Assembly (NCBI RefSeq): GCF_040954645.1
Contig: NC_092807.1
Span: 1,178,001-1,242,000, forward strand
Reading direction: 5' to 3'
Origin: Diabrotica undecimpunctata
Taxonomy: Eukaryota > Arthropoda > Insecta > Coleoptera > Chrysomelidae
DNA length: 64,000 nucleotides
This document shows, piece by piece, positions 10,436-21,775 of the stretch. The notes below the pieces were generated by a model. That model worked only from the letters and a program-made list of their open reading frames with translations, was not told the DNA's origin and did not search any database. Within the stretch, counting starts at the first letter, position 1. Every line of letters begins with the position of its first letter. The translations under genes and the position numbers were made by a program.

Positions 10436-11515
10436 ATGGCAGATAATGAGTTATTCTTCGTTTTAGGGTGCCTATCCATTCCGAACGTTGGCGATTATTC
10501 TGGCTATGATGACTTTGTTGGTTGCTATACGGAAAATAGCTGTGTTAATGTCTTTGCTTTCAGTTTAGCGAGCCAGGATATTCTTCTTTATCCTGGGGCC
10601 CTTTTTCCATGCAAAATGCATTGAAGTAGCTCGTATCTGCCTTGATTTCTCATTATATGTCCCAAGTACTGCAGCTTACGGCCCTGTACGATGTTGATCA
10701 AATCCACGTAAGATTTTGACCTGATCTGTATATTACCTATCTATTCGTAGCACAGTTGATTGATTCCAATAGAGGTTAGCTATTATTTTTGGGCCTCTTC
10801 CGTCAATCCCATTCCTCTTCAGCATTTCAATCATTTGTCCATGCCTGATTCTATCGAAAGCCTTCTTGTAGTCAATCAGGTATGTAAAAACATCACAGCT
10901 GACATCTATACATTTCTGAAATAATACCTTCACACTAAATAGAGCTTTCCCCATACCAACGGCGTCCACAAATTCCTCTATAGTTCTTGCATTTCTGCAT
11001 TTTAGCACCTTTGTATTGAGGTTTTCACTCACCTTCAGTCGAAAATTGGGATCTTTCCGTTTTCTAACATCATACTTTTTCATCGACTTACTTGTAATTT
11101 TCTTCATTCTGACTTTGAACTTACCTACAACTGGTACATGATCAGAATTTATGTCTGCCTCCGGGTATGTTTTGAGAGATTTACAGTTGTTCCTATACCT
11201 CTTATGTACTACCATGTGGTTAATCTGATATCTTACAATCCTTCCCACAGAATCCTGTGGAGATTTTCAGGCCTACAATTTCTTTGGGTGTAGCTTAAAC
11301 CAGGTGTTCATTATTACTAATTAATTTGCTTCTGCAAAATGGTCTAATTGCAGATGATGTTTTGCTGGCCCCAACTTTGGCGTTGAAGTCACCCATGACA
11401 ATTGTTTGGTCTTGCTTTTTCAACCATTTCACGACTTGATTATTGCTATGGTATAGTTCTTCTACCTCTACCTCTATGAGTTATTGAAGTTTACTAAATC
11501 TCAGCTAAATCGATC
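10436..11515 (-). pseudogene. LINE relic with EN, partial RT and C-terminus, internally deleted
   Basis: Reading downwards on the minus strand: TIVMGDFNAKVGA (apurinic endonuclease core) near 11400, then INHMVV and NSDHVPVVGKFKVRM (end of the endonuclease). Next comes only a short RT part, FTYLIDYKKAFDRIRHGQM and NLYWNQSTVLRI. It then jumps to the C-terminal tail, KLQYLGHIMRNQGRYELLQ. Fingers, the catalytic FADD region and thumb are missing, so at least two internal deletions occurred. The longest open frame is 171 codons (11248-10733). The 3' terminal sequence resembles that of the LINE at 45.7-49.2 kb. Confidence 0.78.
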
Positions 11516-12204
11516 AAATAGTTTGTAAGTTATTCAATTTGTTTATTCCATTTTTCTCCTTTTATCAAAATTGTTATTAAAAAAATGCTTGAAAAAGTCC
11601 TGACTTCTTTAGTTTATAAACATTTATAATAACTTGTCAAGCTTGTATTTTTTATTTCACGCGCTTGGAAGTAGGCTCACTAAAGTGAAAAAACACAATC
11701 TTTAGAAAAAAGAACCTTCTATGACCAAGAGGAACTAAGATGGCTATGTTTTTTCTTAGTATCACATTTTCATTGTCATTAAGAGCTGAAAATTGAACAG
11801 ATTATAAACCAAAATCTAAATATTATGGTCTATTTTATATATTATAACATATTGCTAGAAAAAGTAAACAGGTATAATCTGTTACAGTGATGGTGGTCGT
11901 AAAATACCACCTGTCCGTGCTTCGTTTTTTTTTAGAATGGAACTTTAAATTGGAGAGCGCTGAAAAAATTTGAAATATCTCGGTGTTATGTCACACAGAA
12001 GGTTGAATTTTTTAAAATTTTGGTAGCTTGATAAAATAATAATAACTGTGCTATTTTCACTTCCCGAAAATATCAAAAAATCACGGCAAAATGAATTAGT
12101 TAAATTTTTCCACAAAAAAGATGAATTTTTCATAAAAAATATTTAAATTTTATTGATTAATATATATTATTTATATAAATATATAATGATTATTATTAAT
12201 TCTT

Positions 12205-12545
12205 CTTGTAAAGTATAAAAACGTTCGTTTCCAAATTTGTTTTAAAATTTGTTTGCTCCCTGATACAGCAAAATTAAACGATTATCAAAAAAGGCTGTTT
12301 AAAAAAAGAACCCTTGAGATACTGGATGAACTATTGTGTAATAATCCATTGCAAAACAATTCATTCGTAGTAATACCAACCTTGAATCCTGCTTATTTTA
12401 ACTACTCAACTCAATTAAATGCTTCCAATTACACAAGTCATTCGCGTTCATCAACAGAATATGGCGGAGGACATGTTTCATCTGCAGCAACATTTATTCA
12501 GAATTTTTTACCCAACATGCCATCAGTTGATGACGATAGGAATTC
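12205..12545 (+). pseudogene. BESS-like domain fragment
   Basis: The frame contains LLPDTAKLNDYQKRLFKKRT and continues LEILDELL, which fits the BESS protein-interaction motif found at the C-terminus of MADF-BESS insect proteins. Downstream it is Asn/Ser-rich (residues 35-90) and then runs into a LINE 3' end near 12545-12590, so its own terminus is lost. No ATG start is present (the annotated frame would begin at TTG 12253), and the frame stays open upstream without a domain. It is probably a stray exon or a piece of a transposon-carried MADF-BESS gene. No function is claimed. Confidence 0.4.
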
Positions 12546-12589
12546 GTCTTTAATACTCCCTCCCCCTCTCTCTCTCTCTTGTTGTTTCC

Positions 12590-14690
12590 CTATTATTGAG
12601 GATCGTGATTTCTTCCAATATTCCCATCAATTTTTCTCCATTGGTCTCTATCTTCAGCTGCTCTGAGAGCTTGAGTTCTTAATTGGGTCAGACCACCTAT
12701 TGGTGATCGTCCTCTTGATCGTCCTCCCCGGAACGTTTCCAGAAACAATCAATCTCTCCAAACTATCGTCAGTTCTGCGAACCACGTGACCGAAAAATTG
12801 CAAAATACATTGCAGACATATTGTGGGCAGCCTTTTTTTTTAATCTCGAGTTGGTTTAGAATGAAAACGTTTGTCCTATGAGCTGTATAAGGTATGCGCA
12901 GCATTGTTCTTCAGCATCATCATCGCATTTTTTGCCATACCAATACTTCTGCTTTACAGTTACCATCGTTAGTTACACTAGACCCGAGATAAACAAAACT
13001 GTCCAGTATCTGGTATTCCTGTTTGTCAGTTGAATAGTGTGAAATCTGTCGACCACCATTATTTTCTTCGTAGCTTTATTGATTTTCAGACCAACTTTAT
13101 TGCTTTCGTACTTAACTCTTCGCAGGAGATTAAACAGAGATTTTTCTACCAGGCACTGTTACTCCACCGGCTCATCCATCTAAAGGCATCCTTATGATAT
13201 ATTCACCATAAATGTGGAATAAGTCAGGTGATAACACGCATTCTTGTTTAAGACCTCTCTCGGTCTTGAATTGGTTTGAGAACTTCTGATCTAGTGGTAC
13301 TGTTGCTACTTTGGACTGATAGATTTTAAATAAGTGTCACCAGGTGCATAGGTGTGCTTATTTCTATTAAAATGAACCTCAGATTTATCCAGCTTACACG
13401 ATCAAAAACCTTTTGGTAGTCAACGAAGCATGTACTCATAGTTTCATCAAATTCTTTAGACTTTTCAATGAGTTGTCTCTGGTTCAGGATTTATTTCCAT
13501 GTACCTTTACCCGTTATAAACACAGCTTGTTCCTGAGGAATTTGGTAATATAGATACGTTGTTAATCTGTTTTTGATGATATGCAACAAGATTTGACTAG
13601 CATGTGTTATTAGTGACAGTGTGCAGTAGTTTTTAGATTTGGTAGTAGTTCCTTTTTTGTGTAGTGGGGTATAAATTGAGGCAGACCAATTAGATGGCCA
13701 TTTTCCTGAATTCCAAACAGCGATACAGATAGAATGAATGATATGTAATCCTTTATTTAGTAACTGTATTATTTCACCTGGTATTGAATCAATGCCTGGG
13801 GATATATTTCTCTATAGCGATTTAATTGCATCTTTGGCTTTAGCGAGTAAGACAGCAGGTTCTCTAGGGTAGTCAAAGAGTCATTGATTTTCTGCTGGTA
13901 CCTCGTTATTTTTATATAGCTCCTTACAGTAGTTTCGTCATGTTTCCAATATTTCATTAGTATCAGTCTTTAGATTAGCTTCCTTATCTATTACAGACCG
14001 CATTTAAGATTTTAATTCTCTAGTAAGGAGTTTGATCTTCTGAACTAAATCCCTCGGTTCATTTCGACAGCCACGTTCCTCTATCTCTCTACATATTTGA
14101 GAGATGTAATCCGTTTTGTCTTTGCGGCACTGTTTTCTGATTTCTTCCGATAACGCTCTGTATTCATCGTTTGTTTCGTATCTAGTTTTATGTTCTTTTC
14201 TGCTTTTAATCATCACTGTCCACGTATTTTCGGATATCCACAGCTTACGGCCCGTGGAAACCGCTACCTCACAGTCTTTTGCAACCTCGATTATCTTATC
14301 TTTGAAATAGATCCAAGTACTCTCAGGGTCACTATCTATTTGATCTAAAGAAAGCTTCTTCCAGGTTTTGTTGGAAGTCATTGATTTTTGACGGATTAAG
14401 AGACATGACTTTTCTTAGGGGTCTTCTTTTGGGGACTTTAAAACGAAGTCGAACGTTCAATACAAGGAGTTGATGATCGCTTTCACAGTCTGCGTCAGGA
14501 AATGTTTTACAGTTGATGGCCAACAAGTTTCATCTTGATCTTATTAGGATGTAGTCTATTTGATTTCTTGTTCGTCCATCTGGGCTGCGCCATGTATAAT
14601 CTCCGTCGATGATGTTGATAGAAAGTATTTGTAATTGAAAGATGTTGTTCTTCACAGAATTCTACTAGACGGTAGTTAAAAAAGTTACAT
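12590..14690 (-). pseudogene. Decayed LINE, endonuclease to C-terminus
   Basis: Going down the minus strand the pieces follow LINE order. QHLSITNTF and GRTRNQIDYILIRSR (end of endonuclease, frameshifted) lie at 14680-14540. CESDHQLLVLNVRLRFKVPK is at about 14460. A linker ORF runs 14381-14004 (125 codons, charged, helical). RT blocks include SFNSLTTLENLL-type sequence, CFVDYQKVFDRVSW near 13420 and IMVVDRFH near 13050. The tail is RGRSPIGGLTQLRTQALRAA near 12700. Stops and frameshifts are frequent, so it is dead. No TSD was identified, partly because the 3' end meets the BESS fragment. Confidence 0.75.
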
Positions 14691-14714
14691 ATTAACCTTT
14701 AAATATTACAGTAA

Positions 14715-14885
14715 AAATAAGGATTTTTTGCAATTATCTCGGTTAACTATTTAATTATTTAATTTAGAAACTCGCCAATTTAAAAACTTTTTAAAAACTG
14801 CAACTTTTATTTAAATCATTTTTCTCTAAAATGTATAAAAATGTTTTATAGGCAAAAAATAATTTTTTTACTTTCTATGATCGTT
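14715..14885 (+). repeat. Inverted repeat, right copy
   Basis: This is the partner of 10190-10375, sharing TTTTGCAATTATCTCGG, TTTAGAAACTCGC, TTTTTCTCTAAAATGTAT and ATGTTTTATAGG in order. Divergence is moderate with small indels. The following 14890-15680 is AT-rich with no gene recognised. Confidence 0.65.
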
Positions 14886-15679
14886 AAAAAAAAACAAAGT
14901 AGTCAGCTGTACGTCTTCAAGAATTTGTCATCAGCTATCATTTATATACCTTTTAGAATCTACAAAACCTATATCAAATTTTTACGTCAAATCCATGATT
15001 TTTTCACAGATTTTGACTAAGGTAACAGTTGTTTACAGAAAATTGTATAGCTATGATCACCTAAATTATTCCAACAAATTCCTTAAGCCACAATTCCAAA
15101 GAACTCTTCATCTTCCGACACTCAATCGTACCGTTCGTTTCGTTTAGTTTTTTTCATCCTCCAATTACAACGCTGAACCGGTCTTCGTTATATGTAATTC
15201 CAAAATCGATTGTTTTCCAAGTATAAAAATAAAAAAGCGTAACATAATTGGGGGATATTATCAAGTAGAACAGCCATTTTGAAGACGCCATTTCGTTAGT
15301 AGTCTATTATTATGTCTTGACATGCAATAAGGCATTTATTAGAATATTATTCGAAAACTGATCGCTGAAGTACTTATTTACATGAAATATTTACTTCTGT
15401 GTGGCATGGCGATTGGAACAGGGGCGTAGCCTGCTTGGGGTGTAATTAGAATGGGGTGAATATCAAATAGTACATAGAGAAAATTCAAGAGTTAACCAAA
15501 ATGTATTCATGTATGTAGTTAAAGTAAATAACGCAAAAGTTTTAATATCAAACCTGCCAGGGGATAGAAACAACTAAAGAACATAGTAAGGATATTCACT
15601 CTCGAGAAAAATTCCAAGTGTTCTCTAAGTGTTAGGCAATCTGAAAGACAGGCGATGAAAGATCTTTAATCACATCCAA

Positions 15680-16402
15680 ATCTAATTATTTTTTCTGCTG
15701 ATAAAGAAAATGTAACAGTCGTTGTAAAAATTTCTTCTTACATTCAGAAACCATTAAATTTCATCAATACTTCGGATCACAAACCAATTCCTAATAATCC
15801 AAACAATTTACTTGAAGAAAATAACAAGATTCATTATCAATAAAACTTCCTTTTTCTGTTGACTTAAAGCAAATTTTAATTCCTCGTTAAAAAGTCTACT
15901 AGAACACCTCGAATATAAGGCATAACGTTACTTGACGTTCTCATAAAAAAAAACAAATCCGAGATTTCTATTACTCTGTTTACTAAAAATCTACAACCCT
16001 CATCACCTAGTTTCACAAATTAATTCAATCAATAATACTGTTGTTTATTAGATCAATTTATTAGACAAATACCAAATTAGACCTACACCATACAAACATT
16101 TTCTTCCTTATAATATAGCAGTCAATGACAAAATCGATAAAATTTTCAAACCAAAGAGAAACAAGGTAAGATTTACCTCTCATCTTGTCTGTTCCGTTAA
16201 AGATAATATATTCAACGAACAACACGAAGTTCATAAAATTCCTTGAGCACTATCTTACATAGACCAAACTAATCGCAAAATTCACAACAGAATTTATGAA
16301 CATCTCATTTTCTTTCGCAAATACCAATCAGTTTTAGCCTTAGATAAACATCATCTTCATACAGGCAACAAAATTGATTTTGAAAGCTCCAAAAGTATAT
16401 CC
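15680..16402 (+). pseudogene. Penelope-like retroelement relic
   Basis: In the plus frames I read NLIIFSADKENVTVVV, the conserved ADK-G-NATVV region near the start of Penelope-like reverse transcriptases. Further on come KIDKIFKPKRNKVRF, a YIDQTNRKIHNRIYEH stretch matching the YIGQTGR-x-RIxEH core of the GIY-YIG endonuclease, and LALDKHHLHTGNKIDF matching its AxHxxxTGH end. Most of the catalytic RT core is gone and stops are frequent. The order (RT then GIY-YIG) is the family order. It abuts an oppositely oriented LINE piece at about 16403. Confidence 0.72.
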
Positions 16403-16900
16403 CTCATCGGTTTCAATGCTTTTAACATTTTCTGATGGTTTATCGTATCGAATACTTTCTCGTAGTCCACAAATATCAGTGCCAATGGTTTGTTGTATTA
16501 TGCAGAATCTTCTATCAGGTTCTTTATCACTAGTAAATGGTCGTTAGTGCTGTATCCCGATCAAAATCCAGATTGTTCTCTAGGCTGATAAAAGTCTAAC
16601 TTAGCATCCAGCCTTTTTTTGATAATTTTTGTGAAAAGTTTATATATGTGTGAAAGCAAACTGATAGGACAATAGTTTTTTAGATCTGTTATGTCTCCTT
16701 GATTGCGTGATAAAATGACTGCAATGTTCCATTGAGAAGTAGTTTTTCCTTGGTAGATACATTCGGTGAAAAGCTTGCTTAATTTTATTTCCACCTAGTT
16801 TGATCGCTTCGATCATTACTCCGTCATCGCCAGGGGATTTGTTATTTTTCATTTCTAAAAGTGCCGTTTTCATTTCGTATGGAGTTATTTCTGGCATTAA
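16403..16900 (-). pseudogene. LINE reverse transcriptase fingers/palm fragment
   Basis: The minus frames read ITPYEMKTALLEMKNNKSPG (RT domain entry), FTECIYQGKTTSQWNIAVI, LKNYCPISLLSHIYKLFTKI, PREQSGF, and after a frameshift LALIFVDYEKVFDTINHQ, which carries the first catalytic Asp. This covers RT motifs 0 to A only. The FADD region, thumb and tail are missing. One frameshift joins the two open frames of 85 and 77 codons. It lies against the Penelope-like relic with no clear duplication. Confidence 0.82.
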
Positions 16901-17540
16901 TTCTGAACATGAACATATAACAATTTTGATATAAAGAAGTCACAGACAAACTATTAAAAACTTAAAAGCAAATATTGGCCAAATAAATACTTTGACAAGA
17001 AAATGACGTATGCAATGGAGGCTCAACACAACGAATAAATTACTGGAACGTTTGCCTTGTAACTTCGTGATATGAGATGAAGAATATAGGATAATAAAAA
17101 ATAAACAGTAAAAAAAATAAAAGAACGGTTAACGAATGAAAATATGTCATTTCCTCCGGATTATTTAAAGCCATAATTACTACAGTTGGCCAAAAGGAAT
17201 AAAAAACTAAAAATATTTATAGTAGACAAAATTATACCTACATAGTTTTGGATATAATGTGTTAAGACTGCTCCTGACCATTATGAATTCAATCCCATTA
17301 AACATATTTGGGGAATATGCAATCGTCTCGAAGCAATTAGCCCAGTGATCATTTATGATGAAGATACCGACGAAACAAAATTTTGAGCGAAACTTTTTAA
17401 ACTAAGAGAAGAGAACATTTAAAATACTGTTTTGTTTGAGTTCGAAGTTTACTAGAGCTACGTTGCTGTCTCTTCTTCTGCTTATTGTTTGCCTAAATGT
17501 TTTCCATAACAAAACCGACTTGCTCCACAAGTTGGAGGAT
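16901..17540. other. No recognisable gene
   Basis: AT-rich sequence without open frames of note. A short stretch near 17270-17400 contains IxHIWGICNR-like reading on the plus strand that could be a Tc1 scrap, but it is too short to call. Confidence 0.4.
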
Positions 17541-17543
17541 TTG

Positions 17544-18360
17544 TTAGGCATTCAGGGGAACAGTGAATTTTTTTTGAAAAAATATATGATCTAAATTTCT
17601 TTCCTCTCCACAATGCTCACATTTGTCAGCATCCAAAACCTGTATTTTAAATAAGTGTTTTGGATAACATGCGTGCCCGAATCGTATCACAAAAGATGGT
17701 GGCTCCACTCTCGAAGCAATGTTGACTTGCAAGGAATAATACTATCAGAAAGCGTTACTTTATGTACAATACCAGTATCGGTTGAAATGCTTTCTTTGAT
17801 AGTACAGAGAAAATGTACATCGATTCATTTGGTTAAAAGAGTTTGATTAATATGTTTAATTCTATAAATGTATGGGCAGTCTTGTAAATTTGGTGGTTCA
17901 TATTTACCAATAGATTTTAACACTGCTAAGGTGTTAAAGAAAATTTAAATATGGGCAAAATCAACTTCAGCTACATATAATAAAGCTTCCTATATTGCAA
18001 TAGTCTCTGCTATATAAATCGAAGTCTCCGGGTTCAGTTTGAATTTCTTTTCCATTTGTCGCGATGGTATAAAAAAAGCGCATCCGGTTCCATCTATGGA
18101 TTTAGACGCATCTGTATATAGAGCTATCGCCTCTTTGTAATTGCTCGTTATAGATAGAAAAATATTTTTATTTAAATATATGTTTTCATTATAATTTGGT
18201 ACAATAATATCTGTATGTAAAAATAAAGAAGAATAGTTTTTGAATGTATAGTTCGTTCTATCTATATTTTTTAAAAGTGCTATATTTTGATTATACTCCA
18301 TTCCACGAATATACGACTGTTTTAAATTCGGTTTAAGGTATCGACTTAAATGGTCCAATG
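17544..18360 (-). pseudogene. Jockey/I-type LINE RNase H and C-terminal tail
   Basis: A 122-codon minus ORF (18358-17990) ends with IALYTDASKSIDGTGCAFF, the first RNase H motif with its catalytic Asp, followed by ETSIYIAETIAI with the second acidic residue. After a stop the reading continues LYVAEVDFAHI and PNLQDCPYIYRIKHI. A second ORF (17732-17544) has RFGHACYPKHLF and KCEHCGEERNLDHIFF, the Cys-x2-Cys...His tail typical of Jockey/I ORF2 ends. RT and endonuclease are missing upstream. Confidence 0.75.
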
Positions 18361-18710
18361 TGCTGAATTGTACAATAGTAAATTCTCCCCATTTTTAAAA
18401 TGGGGAGATAACTGTTGGCATTTTAAAATGGCAAATATAAACCTTAGATTTAAATATGAAGTCATGATATAAATATAGAGTTAATAGTTTATAGAACAGT
18501 AATTTAGATTTTGAATTATAATATAATTCCTATCATTGAGTTTAGTATTGTAAACAAGTTAGTTTTTGAATTAAATGATTTAAACGAAGTGTTACAATAC
18601 TTAAGTGATTAAATAGTGTACTTTATTTAGTCGAATATTCAATTAGTATTAAAAAAAATAAAAAAACTTACTTATTCTCTTATTCTCCCAATCTCCTAAA
18701 ACTATCATCA

Positions 18711-19054
18711 ACCATCAGATTCACAGCCATAATCACTGTCGTCGCTATCCTCATTCGGATGGTAAATTATAACAGGATTAACTGCTTCGATGCGACCTTC
18801 ACGGATCCACCATTCTTCAATTAAGTCTTCACATTTTTTTACACTTTTTCCCCAAATTTCAGGAGTGGCAATATCCAATGCTTGTTGCCATGTTTCCAAG
18901 ACTGCCTCGTCACTGTAACCCTTGTATCCAATATGGTTATTATAATATGTTTTGCATATCATATATTCAATAGGATTGAATTAGGGGAAGAAGGATAGGG
19001 CGGTAGTCGATGTAGTAGTAACCCACGATGTCCAAAGCTATGTATAATTTCGTC

Positions 19055-19127
<73 letters not shown>

Positions 19128-20061
19128 TGGTTGTGCATAACTTTTAGCTAACGTTAGTAATTAAGGCTTAAAACAGTATTGAGGAAATGTAATATTTTTA
19201 TTCGTTAACCATTCTTTTATTTTATCTACATTCCAGGTGTTTGTTGGTTGCTTATTTAAAATTTCCGAATGGTACGCAGCATTATCCAGTATTATAACGG
19301 ATGGTTCATGTAAACTTGGCAAACATCTCCGTATTCATATTGTCATGATAATCGGCTGATTTGATTTTGATGAAAATACAAGATCTGCTCCCTCAATAAA
19401 ACCATGTTTTGCACCTGCATGCACTATAATATATCTCTTTCCCTCGTTATCGATGTGTTTTATGGATTTTATGCTCTCGTCCTACCAAATTCGTTTGATA
19501 CCGCCTTTAGCAAAAATCCATATTTTGTCTAAATAAACAAAGGAAGAACATTCTTTTTTAAATTTGTTATAATTTCTTAAAAATTCTATTCTTTTGTGAA
19601 CGACACTAGCTCTTTCACACAAAGCCTTTCTATTGCCTTCCTTTTTGAACTTAAAGCCAATATGTCTTAAAACTCTCCACAGACTTGTTCTGGAAATTTC
19701 AAATATATTTCTGTCTTTTAATTTTTGTAGCACTGAATCTAAAGAAACATGTTCTTTCTTTTCGCGCATTTTATATATTGTCTCACGGATTTCAAATTTG
19801 CAACTTTCGGGAAGATCTATAGTCTTTGGTTGTCGGCGAGATTTATATTGTGTGATATTGTGTTCACTTTGTCCACTTTTTTTGCTTTTTGCAAAACCAA
19901 CTTTAGTTTTGTTTCACGAATACAGAGTGCACACATATCACACACACGTTTATATATACGGACTGAACAGGTCGCAAAGGGCCCCCGTTTGTTTTCTCAG
20001 CAGTAAAATAAGAAAGTACATTAAATATAAAGCTGTCTACATCTAAAACACGTCTCGGCAT
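18711..20061 (-). pseudogene. Tc1/mariner-like DDE transposase pseudogene split by (TA)n
   Basis: The start MPRRVLDVDSFIFNVL at 20061 is followed by the NGGPLRP segment. After frameshifts, the 95-codon piece 19769-19482 reads TSLWRVLRHIGFKFKK, then FVYLDKIWIFAKGG (first Asp). Downstream come VIILDNAAYHSE (second Asp), a coding TA expansion, RLPPY and CKTYYNNHIGYKGYSDEAVL. The end is an acidic tail, NEDSDDSDYGCESDG, stopping at 18711. The expected NPIE...E region is damaged by stops. This resembles a family widespread in insects. A related relic is at 51010-51760. Confidence 0.75.
19058..19124. repeat. (TA)n expansion inside a transposase reading frame
   Basis: The 67-bp TA run lies between the KSYAQPN and IVDEIIHSF coding segments of the minus-strand transposase. 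Related proteins appear to have a short KY-I-DEI junction at this point. The repeat therefore seems to have grown from a TATATA inside the gene rather than arriving with another element. Confidence 0.75.
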
Positions 20062-20084
20062 TTTTGGCTTCAATAAACAAATAC

Positions 20085-20150
20085 ACTACACTAAACTCTC
20101 TCTTAACGGACACCTCTCTTCACCGGAAACCACCTCTATACGGACGGTTT
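20085..20150 (+). repeat. pogo/Tigger-like terminal sequence (tentative)
   Basis: CTCTCTTAACGGACACCTC followed by ACCGGAAACCACCTC and TACGGAC has the look of the terminal inverted repeats of pogo/Tigger-type elements, which often carry TAACGGACACC. I could not find the partner end, so this is a single-end call. 20160-20820 shows nothing else. Confidence 0.3.
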
Positions 20151-20834
20151 TTAAAATTAAAATCAGTCGGCGATATATGAAACTGTATGTAAATTTTCGT
20201 TACTTTTTAATATCTGTAACGACTCGGTACTTTAACTATCAATAGCGGGTATGTTATACCCGTTACTTTCGGAACTTTTAAGAGTACCTACATCCACTCA
20301 AAGCAAACAAATATTTAAAACTAAGAAAGTGAAATATTATATAGATTCTTTTTCTGGTTTCTGAACCATCGTTCTGCCAATTTCTTTTTATTTATATTAA
20401 AAATAGTACATTTATTTTTATTACAGTTGTAGTACCTAATAAAGTAATAAAATAGTGTAATATCAAAGAAACCCGACACGCCACTTTACTGTATACATTT
20501 CACCGAAGTCCAACCCAAATGTCTGATGAACACATTTGCGTAAAAATGAGCGTTTGCGTAAAAATTTTTGTTATTTTCGGATTAAATTTCACAATAAATT
20601 TTGCGTCTATCTGAACATCTATTAACTGAAATAAGTTTAGTTCAGATGTAATACTAACAGTAGACCCTTTTTATTGGGATTATAGTTAGACCAATTTACT
20701 TTCATACTTCTACCTTCACAGTAAAATATTCGTTGACGCAATAATCCCAAACAGTCGTATATTCGTGGAATAACCTATATACGCTTCGCAAAGTAAGGGA
20801 GATTTCTTTTTTTGTCAATATTTATTTGTCAGGT

Positions 20835-21240
20835 CATGGAAATTTAAAGGGACTATCTTTTCGTATAGATATGAGTTCAGTGAATATACTTCCATTAAAT
20901 ATTTTTTGGACAAAAAACTTTGTCTGATATTTAAAGGAGGTTCCAAGGCTTCCAAATATAAAGCTTATACTGGAGTGGATCTCATGACTTCTAAACATAT
21001 TCGTAATTCTGAGTTCTGTAAAACGTTGATTTTGTTTAGTAGTACATTACTTGCTGATCCATACAAAACATGTCCGTAATCCAAAATAGATCGTATGTAA
21101 GATTTGTAAAATAATAAACTTACTTCAACATCCGATCCCACCAAGTTTTATTAATTGATTTAAGAAATTTCAATTTCTGGTCGAGTACCTATCATTCCCA
21201 AATATTTAATTGTGTTTTTAAAGGAAAATTGGTGCCCACC
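20835..21240 (-). pseudogene. Jockey-like LINE RT thumb fragment
   Basis: Minus-strand segments read LLFYKSYIRSILDYGHVLYG, then SELRICLEVMRSTPVYILEA and PPLNIR, matching the RT thumb of Jockey/I LINEs (SxLDYGxxxYxSA...LRxxLGAxRSTPxxxLxxE). The Cys and Arg positions fit. Several frameshifts are needed, and both ends are lost. Confidence 0.65.
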
Positions 21241-21289
21241 TAAATTATTATTTATTTTTGACTAGATGGAAAGATGAATCACAGAATAA

Positions 21290-21545
21290 TTGACAACATT
21301 AATTAATAAAATTATAAAACACAATAAAATACCGGAAGAATGGAGAACGAGGGAACTATGTCTACTCTTAAAAAAGGAGATAAAAACAGCCAGAAAACTA
21401 CAGAGGTATAAACTTTTTAACAACTACTCTAAAACTTACAACTAAAACTTTACAAGTGCTAATAAATTAGAGTATAAGTTTAGCAGATGAACAACAGGGT
21501 TTTCGTCAAATTATCACAGATAAGAAGAAAAAGACAAAAAGAGAG
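21290..21545 (+). pseudogene. LINE RT entry fragment
   Basis: The plus frame reads LINKIIKHNKIPEEWRTREL, then LLLKKGDKNS. After frameshifts it gives FLTTTLKLTTKTLQ and ADEQQGFR, i.e. the RT segment just before motif A. It is too short to assign to a clade and has no endonuclease or tail. Confidence 0.6.
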
Positions 21546-21659
21546 CGCCACTCAACTTTTTGAAAATAGAAGGAGAAAGAAACCTTAGATCTTGACCAAC
21601 GAATTACGTTATTAAAACCAAAAATGTAAAATATATTGAAGTTACAATAATTATTGATT

Positions 21660-21775
21660 AAATTTTGCCAACACATTCTATTACTATTTTAATGGGAATA
21701 AGCCACAATTGAAGGTTAAAAAAGTTTATCGACGTTTCAATCTCCACTTCGGAAATCGTTCTCAAAATACAAACA
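21660..21775. repeat. Interspersed repeat end, copy 1
   Basis: TATTTTAATGGGAATAAGC, then a GACGTTTCAATCTCCA block and CGGAAATCGTTCTCA occur here. They recur in the same order and orientation at 57283-57390. The GACGTTTC-TTCCGAAATCG arrangement resembles ends of Penelope-like or related insect retroelements, but no coding part is attached. Confidence 0.55.
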
